A program made the translations under genes and the position numbers. From NCBI GenBank assembly GCA_039191605.1, contig JBCCXL010000001.1, positions 124,001 to 188,000 on the forward strand: a DNA stretch of 64,000 nt. The letters are read 5' to 3'. The notes beneath the pieces were generated by a model. The model saw only the letters and a program-made list of their open reading frames with translations, did not search any database and was not told the origin of the DNA. This document shows positions 1-8,170 of this stretch, piece by piece; the first letter of the stretch is position 1, and each line of letters opens with the position of its first letter. The stretch is from JBCCXL01 sp039191605. GTDB taxonomy: Bacteria > Acidobacteriota > Thermoanaerobaculia > Multivoradales > JAHZIX01.

Positions 1-1
1 G

Positions 2-808
2 GAGGTGAGCTACGGCGACCATCTCAACGCCTGGCTACCTCGGCCCGAACTACCGGACTTCTCCACCCATCCCCACGGCCTCTCCCCTCAGGAGGCGCTG
101 CGCTGGGCCTCTGATCGCGGAGGCTTAGTAAGCTACAATCACATCTTCGGAGCCGATATCGAATCGACTCCGGAGCGCGCCGGTCAACAGCGCATCCGCG
201 GTGACCGGGTGGTCCGCGAAGGAAACTTCGGAATCCCTATTTTGGAGGTAGGCTACCCTTTGCGGGTCTTGCCGCTACGGGAGCATCTGAAGATCTGGGA
301 TCACCTCTCTCAGCGCGGCCAGCGGGTGATTGCCACCGGAGCCAGTGATTCCCACGTCCAGACCCAAGGCTGGATCGATGGCAACAACTACGTCACCTGG
401 ATCTGGGCCGCGAGCTCCAGCCCCGCGGATTTGATTCAGGGTATCGACAGTGGCCGAGTTTTTTTTGGCGATCCAGCTCAGTTTCACGCCGGGCGACTCG
501 ATCTCCACACCGACACCGGCGAGACCATGGGCTCGGTGGTCTCCACCTCCCAAGCGCACCACGAGGTCTTTCTCCAAGCTCCCCACCTGCCCCCGGGCTC
601 CCAGGTCTACTTCGTAGTCGGAGACCAGCGGTTACCGGCTCCTCCACCCCAAGAAGGCGAAGCGTATCGAGCCCGCCTGCAGATCGATACTCGGCAGGCG
701 ACCTTCGTTCGTGCCGAGATCTGGAAACAGCAGCGCGGCATCGCCTTCACCAACGCCATCTACTTTCGTCCGTCCAGCCAAGACAACGATGCTTCTTCAA
801 TACCCTGA
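2..808 (+). CDS. PHP-domain (CehA/McbA-like) metallohydrolase, 5' end cut by window
   Basis: The reading frame is open to the left edge, so the true N-terminus lies outside the window; a GTG at 5 is only the first possible start visible. The visible part reads as the C-terminal half of a PHP metal-dependent phosphoesterase/CehA-like hydrolase: metal-ligand-like motifs SYNHIFG, LEVGY and TGASDSH appear in family order in the first 120 residues, followed by about 150 residues of beta-rich accessory domain. Known members hydrolyse phosphoesters or carbamates; the substrate here cannot be read. Its stop lies 20 bp inside the next gene, so the two are probably co-transcribed. The AsxAsp-His ending of the PHP core is clear; assignment below superfamily level is uncertain. 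Confidence 0.7.
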   Translation, partial: EVSYGDHLNAWLPRPELPDFSTHPHGLSPQEALRWASDRGGLVSYNHIFGADIESTPERAGQQRIRGDRVVREGNFGIPILEVGYPLRVLPLREHLKIWDHLSQRGQRVIATGASDSHVQTQGWIDGNNYVTWIWAASSSPADLIQGIDSGRVFFGDPAQFHAGRLDLHTDTGETMGSVVSTSQAHHEVFLQAPHLPPGSQVYFVVGDQRLPAPPPQEGEAYRARLQIDTRQATFVRAEIWKQQRGIAFTNAIYFRPSSQDNDASSIP

Positions 809-2273
809 GCAGCCCCAGTCTCGGGAGCCCCAGTCTCGGGAGTTCCAGTCTTGGGAGCTCCAATCTCGGAAGCGCCAGCAGCCCCGCTTTGCCCGCAGCC
901 TCGAGCCTGAGGCTGCGGAAGACCGCTGGCGTTGGTGCCCGGGGAGCTCTCTAGCGAGCGGCCTTCTTCTCGCGATGGTGGGAGTCTTTGCCACCGGCTG
1001 CGATCGAGCCCCCACCACGGAAGCGGCACCACCGGCAGCGACAGCAGAAGCAGCGGAGCAGTCAGCGCCGGACGTCGATGCTCTCCGCGCCCTGCCCTAT
1101 GCGGGCTCCGCGGGCCCGGCAGACCCGAATCGCAGCGGGGTCGTCGTCTACGACCCGGAACGCTCCAGCCAAGGCTATAACCTGGTCATCGTCGAGCGAC
1201 AATGCGCCATGGAGCTGCTCACCCCGCGGGGGGACGTGGCGCGGCGCTGGGAGCTGCCGGAGGAGCTTCAGGATCGCTGTCAGCACTGGGGTCACGGCGA
1301 AGTGCTGGAGGATGGCTCGGCCGTCGTGATCCACACCGAGCGGCTCGGCGAAGCCAAGTCCGGCAACGACAAAGGGGGACAGCGGAAGCGGAGATTCCTG
1401 CTGCGCCTGGACCCGCAGGGCGAGATTCTCTGGAAGCAGAGAATGAGAGCCCATCACGAGCTAGATCTCCTGCCGGACGGCCGCATTCTCGCCCTTGGCT
1501 CGAAGGTTCGCACCATCGAGGCCATCGACCCGGAAGTCCCGGTGCAGGACAACCGCCTGCTGATGATCTCGCCCCAGGGAGAGGTGGAGATCGATCTTTC
1601 CCTCACCCAGCTCTTCCTCGATGCCGACCCCTCCATCGCCCGGCTGCAGAAGGTCGCCGCCCGCGAGAAGGCCAGCGGCCGAGAGACCATCGGCCTCCTT
1701 CACTGCAACGGCGTGCAGTGGATTCCAGCGCAATTCCAATCCGGGCCCCTCGGCGCCAGCAACGTCGACCGCGCTCTGGTCACCTGCCGTCACCAGGACC
1801 TGATCTTCGCCGTCGCCTGGACCGATACGCCGCAGATTCTCTGGGCCTGGGGGCAGGGAGAGCTCGCCGGCCCCCACGACGCGACGACTCTGCCACAAGA
1901 CCGGGTGCTGGTCTTCGACAACGGACTCGGCCGCGGCTGGTCGCGAATTCTGGAGATCGACAGCTCGACGAAAGAGATCGTGTGGAGCTACCGAGGCGCG
2001 GAGGTAACGGAGCCAGGCGAGGCCGACGAGGCCCTGCCGGGCGATCTCTACACCGCGACCCGGGGCTCAGCTCAGCGCCTGCCCAACGGCAATACGTTGA
2101 TCGCCGAGAGCGAAGCCGGGCGGGCCCTCGAAGTGACCCCGGAAGGAGACGTGGTGTGGGAATACTGGAGCCCCCACGTCGACGCCAAGGGCGAGCGGGC
2201 CATCATTCCGAAAATTCGCCGTTTCGAGCCTTCCCAGGTGGAGACGCTGATGCGGGGGACGGGCGCTCCTTGA
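789..2273 (+). CDS. Arylsulfotransferase (ASST)-like beta-propeller lipoprotein, copy 1
   Basis: About 494 residues from ATG 789; this start overlaps the upstream stop by 20 bp, and an open frame runs back to 711. A hydrophobic stretch ending in FATGC (Cys about residue 71) looks like a lipoprotein signal, so ATG 975 is an alternative start. The first 30 residues are a five-residue repeat (QSREP-type) encoded by a 15-bp tandem repeat. The body matches the ASST family: propeller repeats, FHCN-like HCNGVQW, CRHQD, GPHDA and the closing QRLPNGNTL motif. Classical ASST uses an active-site His to move sulfate between phenols; the GPHDA and RHQD histidines are candidates here. A paralogue sits at 6728-8134. 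Function as a sulfotransferase is inferred, and a non-catalytic propeller role is possible. Confidence 0.68.
   Translation: MLLQYPEQPQSREPQSREFQSWELQSRKRQQPRFARSLEPEAAEDRWRWCPGSSLASGLLLAMVGVFATGCDRAPTTEAAPPAATAEAAEQSAPDVDALRALPYAGSAGPADPNRSGVVVYDPERSSQGYNLVIVERQCAMELLTPRGDVARRWELPEELQDRCQHWGHGEVLEDGSAVVIHTERLGEAKSGNDKGGQRKRRFLLRLDPQGEILWKQRMRAHHELDLLPDGRILALGSKVRTIEAIDPEVPVQDNRLLMISPQGEVEIDLSLTQLFLDADPSIARLQKVAAREKASGRETIGLLHCNGVQWIPAQFQSGPLGASNVDRALVTCRHQDLIFAVAWTDTPQILWAWGQGELAGPHDATTLPQDRVLVFDNGLGRGWSRILEIDSSTKEIVWSYRGAEVTEPGEADEALPGDLYTATRGSAQRLPNGNTLIAESEAGRALEVTPEGDVVWEYWSPHVDAKGERAIIPKIRRFEPSQVETLMRGTGAP
816..875 (+). repeat. 15-bp tandem repeat, four degenerate copies, in frame
   Basis: Four consecutive 15-bp units starting cagtctcgggag encode QSREP, QSREF, QSWEL and QSRKR at the extreme N-terminus of the ASST-like lipoprotein, ahead of its hydrophobic signal segment. 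The period is a multiple of three, so copy-number change would not break the frame. Confidence 0.85.
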
Positions 2274-4072
2274 GCTCTTCATCCCGGCCCCTGCCGCCAC
2301 TCACCGCCGCCGAGACGAGGCGCAGAGGCGAAGCGGAGTCGCCGCTGCGGGGCCCGTGGCTGCTGGTGCTGCTGGCCATTACCGCCGTCGGCAGCGTGCT
2401 GCGCTTCCTCAACCTCAATCCCCAAGCTCTCGGCGGAGACGAGCTCCACGCGGTGCGAGCGATTCTCGAAATGGGCCTGCCGGAGCTGCTCTATACCTAC
2501 CGCCCCCAAGACGGCTGCCTGCCCCTCTCCTCCCTCTATCGGGCCTGGGTCGATCTCCATCTGCCGCTCAACGAGTGGGTGATGCGCGCCCCCGCCCTGC
2601 TATGCGGCGTGCTCGCCCTCATCGTCCTGCCGCGCATGGCGGCGCGCAGGCTCGGCACCCCCACCGCCCTGGTGTTCGCGGCTCTCCTCGCCACCTCTCC
2701 GCTGCTGGTGCTCTACAGCCGAATCGCCCGCTCCTACATGCCGGTAGTGCTGGTCGCCTTTGCCGCCGTGATCCTCTGCGAGCATTGGCTGGACACCGGA
2801 GGGCCCCAGGGCGGAAGCCGCAGAGCCGCCATCGCCTATGTGCTCCTCGCTGGCTTCGCCGTCTACCTGCATTTGGTGACCACCGCCTTCGTCTTCGCTC
2901 CCCTGGCCTACGCCGCTCTCGAAGAGATCTACGACGCCCTTCGCCACCGCCAATCCTGGCGCCTTGCAGCGCGTCGGCTCGCTCCTATCGCCGCCCTGGG
3001 CCTGAGCGTCGGAGCGCTAATGGCCCTCTTCCTGGTTCCCGGCTGGGAGAGCCTGACGGAGCTCGTCCGCACCAAGCGCCAGAGCACCCTGCCGAACCTC
3101 GGCACCTTCGCCGGCTTCGTGCAGCTGCACGGTGGCTCCATGCGGGTGATCCCGGGCTTCCTGCTGCTCTTCATGGCCCTGCCCGGTCTCGTCTCGATCC
3201 TGCGCCACCCGTCCCCCCAGCGGCGGCGCTTCGGGCGCTTGACGGTATTTCTCGTGCTCGCCCACCTCGGCGGCCTGGCGCTCCTGAAGCCCTTGATGAT
3301 GCACCTACCGCCCCAATTCGCGCGCTACAACCTGGTACTGCTGCCGGTGGAGCTGCTGTGGGCTTCTGCCGGGATCGCCGCCCTGTGGCAGCGTGGGCCG
3401 GCCCCCCCCTGGCTGCGGCGCGGCGCTCTTGTCGCTCTGGCTCTGGCCCTCGTCCTTACCCACCCTCTCACGCGGTGGGAGTATCGCAGCAGCGCGTTTA
3501 CGCACCACAAGGATTTCCTCGGCTTCTACGAACCCTTGGGTACCCTGCAGGATGCGGATGTCCCCGACTTCTACCGCGAGCTAGAGAGCCTCGCCAACAC
3601 CACGCCGTCAAGCCAGCGGGACATGGTGCTGGAGTACCCGTGGCACACCAGCTGGCGCCTCTCTCGGACTCCCTACGTCCTGCAGAACCGTCATCGCCAC
3701 CCTTTGCTCCTCGCGCCGACACAGCCGGAGATCCAGGAGCCGAGCCTCAGCTTCCGCAATCTGATCACCGTGCCGCCACCACAGGCGCCGGAAGTCTTCT
3801 TGAGCAGCGAGGCGAGATGGCTCGTGGTGTTCCGCGATCGCGGAGCCCTCGAGGAGAAGGTCCAGGGAGACCACCGCTCTCCGGAGCGAGGCTGGAAGGC
3901 CCGAGGCAGAGAGTGGAAGGTGATGAAGAAAGCCGGACCGGAGATGGCCCAACGCCTCACCGCAGCGTGGGGTCCGCCGCACCGTCAGGAACGGGATATC
4001 GTGGTGTGGGATCTCGAGGAGCTTCGGAGCCTGAACGCGGCTGAAGTCGAGCCCCGAAGGAAGGCCCCTTGA
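2270..4072 (+). CDS. GT39/ArnT-family polytopic glycosyltransferase
   Basis: TTG at 2270 overlaps the upstream stop (TTGA), giving about 600 residues; the open frame extends far upstream but that part is a shadow of the ASST-like gene. The protein starts with a transmembrane helix followed by GGDELH (Asp57-Glu58), the acidic pair in the first periplasmic loop that marks GT-C enzymes of the PMT/ArnT family, then about ten hydrophobic segments and a soluble C-terminal domain of about 180 residues. Such enzymes use polyprenyl-phosphate sugars to glycosylate proteins or lipids on the outer face of the inner membrane. Coupling to the ASST-like gene suggests they modify the same surface molecule. 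Acceptor and sugar are unknown. Confidence 0.75.
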   Translation: MSSSSRPLPPLTAAETRRRGEAESPLRGPWLLVLLAITAVGSVLRFLNLNPQALGGDELHAVRAILEMGLPELLYTYRPQDGCLPLSSLYRAWVDLHLPLNEWVMRAPALLCGVLALIVLPRMAARRLGTPTALVFAALLATSPLLVLYSRIARSYMPVVLVAFAAVILCEHWLDTGGPQGGSRRAAIAYVLLAGFAVYLHLVTTAFVFAPLAYAALEEIYDALRHRQSWRLAARRLAPIAALGLSVGALMALFLVPGWESLTELVRTKRQSTLPNLGTFAGFVQLHGGSMRVIPGFLLLFMALPGLVSILRHPSPQRRRFGRLTVFLVLAHLGGLALLKPLMMHLPPQFARYNLVLLPVELLWASAGIAALWQRGPAPPWLRRGALVALALALVLTHPLTRWEYRSSAFTHHKDFLGFYEPLGTLQDADVPDFYRELESLANTTPSSQRDMVLEYPWHTSWRLSRTPYVLQNRHRHPLLLAPTQPEIQEPSLSFRNLITVPPPQAPEVFLSSEARWLVVFRDRGALEEKVQGDHRSPERGWKARGREWKVMKKAGPEMAQRLTAAWGPPHRQERDIVVWDLEELRSLNAAEVEPRRKAP

Positions 4073-4175
4073 CGCTGTGGTAGCTTCCAAACGCTCGAGA
4101 ATCGATCTCTGACTCCAAGCTTCTCCCCAATCCCGCCACGAAGAATCAGCTCAACGCCCCATCCCTGCCAGCCCC

Positions 4176-5621
4176 ATGCACTCTCTGCGCCCCATTCTTA
4201 GCTCGTCCCTCACCGCCATCCTGCTCGCTGCCCTGGTAGTTCTCGGGGCGGCGTTTGGCTGCACCCCCTCCGGCTCCGAGCCCACCGCCTCCAACCCGGG
4301 AGTGCGGGTGGTCCTGATCACCCTCGACACGCTGCGTTACGACGCCACCGCCGGTGAGCAGGGAGCTTCGGGGATGCCCGCCCTGGCGGCCTGGAGCCAG
4401 GAGGCGAAGGTCTTCACCCGCCACTTCTCTGCCACCGCCTCGACCCAGCCCTCCCACGCTTCGATGCTCACCGGCCAACACCCCTGGCAGCACGGCGTCG
4501 ATCGCAACGGAGCGGTGCTCTCCCCAGAGGCCCTCACCGTCCCCGAGGTTCTCAAGGAACAAGGTTTCAGCACCGCCGCCGCGGTGGCCTCCTTTCCCGT
4601 CGCCGCCCGCTTCGGCTTCCATCAGGGCTTCGATGTCTACCGCGACGACTTCTCCCGCGGCTCCGTGGGAGATCGCTGGGTGGAAGACGCCAAGAAGAAC
4701 GACCCTGACTTCGCTGCCCCCGGGGGCTTTTACAACCTGGCGGACGTGATCACCGAACGAGCCTTGGACATCCTCGACAAGACCGAGGGGCACCAGCAAT
4801 TCTTCTGGTTCCACTACTTCGACCCCCACAGCCCCTACGGCAACACGGCGGCGGTGGATGGTGACGGACCGGCCGAGACGATGAGCCCCCGCCCAATTCT
4901 CGAGGCCGCCGCCGCCGGGGAAGATCCGTGGCCAGAGGTGCGGCGCGCTCAGGGACTCTACTCTCGAGACGTCTCCTTCCTCGATCGACAGCTCGACCGA
5001 TTGCTGCAGCGTCTGCTGGAAGACGAAGACCGCTTCAAGACCCACGTGATCATTACCGCCGATCACGGGGAGAGCTTCGGGGAAGACAACTCCTTGGCCC
5101 ACGGTCGGCGAGTCACCCCTGCCCAAATCCATACGCCGCTGATGATTCGCTCCTCCCTCGCGGAACCAGGGGTCGTGGACCACGTTGCGGGCTCCGTCGA
5201 TGTCGGCGAAACGCTGCTGGTGCTGGCCGACGCGCAAGCTCCCAGGAACCAGGGCCGCAACCTCTTGGCGACCCCCCAACGCCCTCCCCGCGCCTACGGC
5301 ATGCGACGACTCTATGATCCGCCCTACGCCGACCGTCGGCTGGACGGCACCACCGTGGAGATCTCCGGCCCTCTCTTCTACATGGTCGACCGGGACGGCA
5401 AGCTCTACCGTGGCACCGAAGAGGAGCTGCTGCCTTCGGTCTCCGGGACGGATGTGCACCTCGCTAGCGCCGAGGACGTCCCCCCTGCTCTCCAAGAGCC
5501 GCTGCGCAAGCTTTTCCGCACCTTCGAGCAAGAGCTCGAGGGGGCGCTCCAGTCGGAAAACCTCGATCAACTGGACGAAGAGAGCCGCGCGGCATTGCGG
5601 GCTCTCGGTTACACTCAATGA
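4176..5621 (+). CDS. Alkaline-phosphatase-superfamily lipoprotein, Thr-nucleophile 'sulfatase-like' enzyme A
   Basis: 481 residues. The N-terminus is a lipoprotein signal ending AAFGC (Cys29). The core carries the N-terminal metal ligand in LITLDTLR (Asp51), the nucleophile position in STQPSHASMLTG (Thr90) and the distal metal motif TADHGESF. Real sulfatases have C/S-x-P-S-R here for formylglycine; this protein has T-x-P-S-H, like phosphoethanolamine and phosphoglycerol transferases of the same superfamily. It ends LRALGYTQ, a C-terminal L-x-x-LGY tail shared with the three paralogues in this window. Expected site is the periplasm, membrane-anchored. It follows the GT39 gene by 103 bp and probably belongs to the same operon. 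Substrate is unknown. Confidence 0.78.
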   Translation: MHSLRPILSSSLTAILLAALVVLGAAFGCTPSGSEPTASNPGVRVVLITLDTLRYDATAGEQGASGMPALAAWSQEAKVFTRHFSATASTQPSHASMLTGQHPWQHGVDRNGAVLSPEALTVPEVLKEQGFSTAAAVASFPVAARFGFHQGFDVYRDDFSRGSVGDRWVEDAKKNDPDFAAPGGFYNLADVITERALDILDKTEGHQQFFWFHYFDPHSPYGNTAAVDGDGPAETMSPRPILEAAAAGEDPWPEVRRAQGLYSRDVSFLDRQLDRLLQRLLEDEDRFKTHVIITADHGESFGEDNSLAHGRRVTPAQIHTPLMIRSSLAEPGVVDHVAGSVDVGETLLVLADAQAPRNQGRNLLATPQRPPRAYGMRRLYDPPYADRRLDGTTVEISGPLFYMVDRDGKLYRGTEEELLPSVSGTDVHLASAEDVPPALQEPLRKLFRTFEQELEGALQSENLDQLDEESRAALRALGYTQ

Positions 5622-5703
5622 GCGGCATTCCATGCCCTGAAGACCACCTTGCGCCCGGCGTGTTCATCGCCCATGGGCTGCTAAATCGCTAGGACTCAAC
5701 CGT

Positions 5704-6645
5704 ATGACCGCCCGCACCGAAAGCCCTGAAACCCTCGCTGTGGAGCAGAAACTGCCAGACCTCGAATCCTTACTACCTCTCCACCGACTCCAGGAAGAGC
5801 TGCCGGCTCTCTCCTCGCGCTATCAAGCGGCGGAGCCCTATCCCCATATTCATCTCGAAGGCGTTCTCCCCAGCGGGGTCGCCCGAATGCTGATGGAGGA
5901 GTTCCCGGGGCCGCGGGACGATTCGTGGATTCAGTACAAGCACTTCAACGAGAACAAGCTTGGCAAGACGAAGAGGGATGAATTTCCGCTCTCTATCGGC
6001 CGCATGGCCGACGAGCTGTGCTCGGATGAGTTCTGCGCCTGGCTCTCGAAGCTCACCGGCATCGACGGCCTGATGGCAGACCCCAGTCTCGAGGGCGGCG
6101 GCATGCACCAGACCGAGCGCGGCGGTTTTCTCAACATTCACGCCGACTTCACCATGCATCATCACCGCCCGCGGTGGCAGCGGCGAGTGAACCTCATCCT
6201 CTTCCTCAACGAGGGCTGGGAGGATTCCTGGGGCGGCGCTCTGGAGCTCTGGGATCGCTCGATGAAGGGCTGCCAACAGGCCTACTTTCCCCGCCTCAAC
6301 CACGCGGTGATCTTCAACACCGACGAAGACTCCTTCCACGGCTATCCGGAACCGATCGAGTGTCCGGAGACCACCACCCGCAAGAGCCTCGCCTTCTACT
6401 ACTACACCGAGGCGGAGGAAGGCTACGTTCCGCGCTCCACCAACTACCGGGCGCGCCCCGGAGACGGCTGGAAGGCTGGTCTGATTTGGGCAGATAAGGT
6501 CGCCGTAGCGCTGTACTCGGGAATCAAGCGGCGTCTCGGCCTCTCCGACGACTTCGCCAGCCGAGTTCTAGGCACTCTTTCGCGCAGCCGAAAGCGCGGA
6601 GGCGACGATCAGGCTCAGGGCGACCCGAAGGGCCCTCGTTCCTGA
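5704..6645 (+). CDS. 2-oxoglutarate/Fe(II)-dependent dioxygenase (prolyl-4-hydroxylase-like)
   Basis: 313 residues, no signal peptide, so cytoplasmic. The iron triad is visible: H146-x-D148 in NIHADFT and distal His212 in SFHGYPEP, with Arg226 (TTRKSLAFYYY) placed to bind the 2-oxoglutarate carboxylate. The spacing fits the P4H/PHD2-like fold seen in bacterial enzymes that hydroxylate proteins, sugars or small metabolites. It lies between two surface-modification genes (Thr-type enzyme A upstream, second ASST-like gene downstream) on the same strand with gaps of about 82 bp each, so a shared pathway is likely but the substrate is not readable. Confidence 0.8.
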   Translation: MTARTESPETLAVEQKLPDLESLLPLHRLQEELPALSSRYQAAEPYPHIHLEGVLPSGVARMLMEEFPGPRDDSWIQYKHFNENKLGKTKRDEFPLSIGRMADELCSDEFCAWLSKLTGIDGLMADPSLEGGGMHQTERGGFLNIHADFTMHHHRPRWQRRVNLILFLNEGWEDSWGGALELWDRSMKGCQQAYFPRLNHAVIFNTDEDSFHGYPEPIECPETTTRKSLAFYYYTEAEEGYVPRSTNYRARPGDGWKAGLIWADKVAVALYSGIKRRLGLSDDFASRVLGTLSRSRKRGGDDQAQGDPKGPRS

Positions 6646-6727
6646 CCTCCTGGCAGAGGAGCATCCAGCTTTGCTCTCGAGGCCTTCAGCGCTTCACGGG
6701 ATCCTAACCGCCGCGCGAAGGACACCC

Positions 6728-8134
6728 ATGAGTCGGTTCCCGCTGCTGGCGAGGGTCGCCAGGCCCTTGACGGGCTTCATTGCTGCTGGCTTCACCGTTG
6801 GTGGGGCCAGCATTGGTGGCTTTATCCTTGGTGGGTTTGTCCTTGCTGGTCTCGTCGCCTGCGGGGGAGCTTCTCCCGATTCCCCAAGCGATAACGGGCA
6901 GGTCTTGCCCTCCGAAGAAGAGGCCCGGCAGATCGAGGAGACGACGGAGAGCGGCAACCCTTCCCTCGACGAGCTGCGGGCGCTGCCCTATGCCGGCTAT
7001 AGCCGCACCGCCGCCGAGAACCCTGAGCAGAAGGGGGTCTCAGCCCTCGATCGCGAAGCCTCGGCGGCGGGCTACAACCTCACCACCTTCCGCAGCCTGT
7101 GCAGCGCGGAGCTGCTCACCCCCACCGGCCACGCGCTTCGCGCCTGGTCCGGCGGAGAGGAATGCAGGCATTGGGCGAATAGCCGGCTGCTGCCCAACGG
7201 GGACCTCCTGGTGATCGGCATGAACCATCCCGAGCCCGGCCAGCGCCCCTTCGATGCACGCTTCATCGCACGCTTCGACTGGAGCGGAGAGCTGCTCTTC
7301 CAACACTTCCTACCGGTGCATCACGATGCCGCACCGGGCCCCGGTGAGAGTCTCTTCGTCCTCGCCGCCGGCTACCTCGAATCCGAAGGAGATGGCCGGA
7401 CCGAGGAAAGGCTAGCGGGCGAGGGCCTTCAGGCTGAAACCTCTACCATCTACGACAACTACCTGCTGCGCATCGCTCCCGATGGCGAGATTCTCGACCG
7501 TATCTCCCTTTTCGACGCCGTCCACGCCGGACCCTTTCCCTTTACTCCACAGCCGGTGCCGCCGAAAAAGAACCAAGACGGCATCCTGGCGGTCGATCTC
7601 TTTCACTGCAACGCGGTGGTCTGGAACCCGGCCCACACCCCCTCCCTGGATGGTGTCGGGGCCGCGGCGGAAGATACCGTGCTGCTCACCAGCCGCCATC
7701 AGGATAGCGTCTTCCTCATCGACTGGCGCCGAGGTCAGCTCCTCTGGGCCTGGGGACAGGGGGTTCTCTCTGGCCCCCATGACGCCTCCTGGCTGCCGGA
7801 CGGGAAGATGCTGGTCTTCGACAACGGCATCGAGCGAGGCTGGTCTCGACCCCTGGAGCTCGACCCGCAAGACGGCAGCATCTCCTGGAGCTGGTCCGCC
7901 GACGAGCCGGAGAACTTCTACACCCTGAGCCGCGGCTCCGCTCAGCGCTTGCCCAACGGCAATACCCTGATGGCGGAGTCGGACGCCGGACGAGCCCTCG
8001 AGGTCACTCGGGATGGAGAGATCGCTTGGGAATACTTCAGCCCCTACCTGGACGAGCGAGATCGGCGAGCCACGATCGTGCGCATGCGTCGCCACCCCCC
8101 GGAGCTGGTGGACGCGCTACGGACGGCGCCCTGA
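6728..8134 (+). CDS. ASST-like beta-propeller lipoprotein, copy 2
   Basis: 468 residues from ATG 6728, preceded by aagga; an open frame back to 6671 is less likely. The signal peptide core is five tandem copies of a 15-bp repeat (GGxxI/L-type pentapeptides) and ends LVACGG, a lipobox. The mature part aligns along its length with copy 1: LPYAGY, AGYNL, CRHW-like CRHWANS, FHCNAVVW, SRHQDSVFLID, GPHDASWLPDG, FDNGIERGWSR and SAQRLPNGNTLMAESDAGRALEV. Identity in the last 150 residues is high, so the pair probably arose by duplication. Role as for copy 1: a periplasmic arylsulfotransferase-like propeller, catalytic activity unproven. Confidence 0.7.
   Translation: MSRFPLLARVARPLTGFIAAGFTVGGASIGGFILGGFVLAGLVACGGASPDSPSDNGQVLPSEEEARQIEETTESGNPSLDELRALPYAGYSRTAAENPEQKGVSALDREASAAGYNLTTFRSLCSAELLTPTGHALRAWSGGEECRHWANSRLLPNGDLLVIGMNHPEPGQRPFDARFIARFDWSGELLFQHFLPVHHDAAPGPGESLFVLAAGYLESEGDGRTEERLAGEGLQAETSTIYDNYLLRIAPDGEILDRISLFDAVHAGPFPFTPQPVPPKKNQDGILAVDLFHCNAVVWNPAHTPSLDGVGAAAEDTVLLTSRHQDSVFLIDWRRGQLLWAWGQGVLSGPHDASWLPDGKMLVFDNGIERGWSRPLELDPQDGSISWSWSADEPENFYTLSRGSAQRLPNGNTLMAESDAGRALEVTRDGEIAWEYFSPYLDERDRRATIVRMRRHPPELVDALRTAP
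6785..6859 (+). repeat. 15-bp tandem repeat forming a signal peptide core, five copies
   Basis: Five back-to-back 15-bp units beginning gctgg/ggtgg encode AGFTV, GGASI, GGFIL, GGFVL and AGLVA, i.e. the entire hydrophobic core of the lipoprotein signal. The unit is in frame and degenerate. Confidence 0.85.
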
Positions 8135-8160
8135 AGCGGATCGATTCGCCCCGGCTTCAG
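8131..8160. terminator. Possible weak bidirectional terminator hairpin between convergent genes
   Basis: A 7-bp inverted repeat (ctgaagc / gcttcag) sits exactly between two convergent genes and overlaps the stop of the ASST-like gene. There is no T-tract on either side, so it is only a candidate. Confidence 0.25.
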
Positions 8161-8170
8161 CAAGGCAGCG

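Noticed and set aside
1202..2269. Extra upstream 356 codons of the GT39 gene
   Set aside because: This part is an Arg/Ala/Gly-rich shadow of the ASST-like gene; homology and the hydrophobic helix begin only after TTG 2270.
4146..5633. 495-codon frame antisense to enzyme A
   Set aside because: Mirror of a strongly supported gene; no family motifs.
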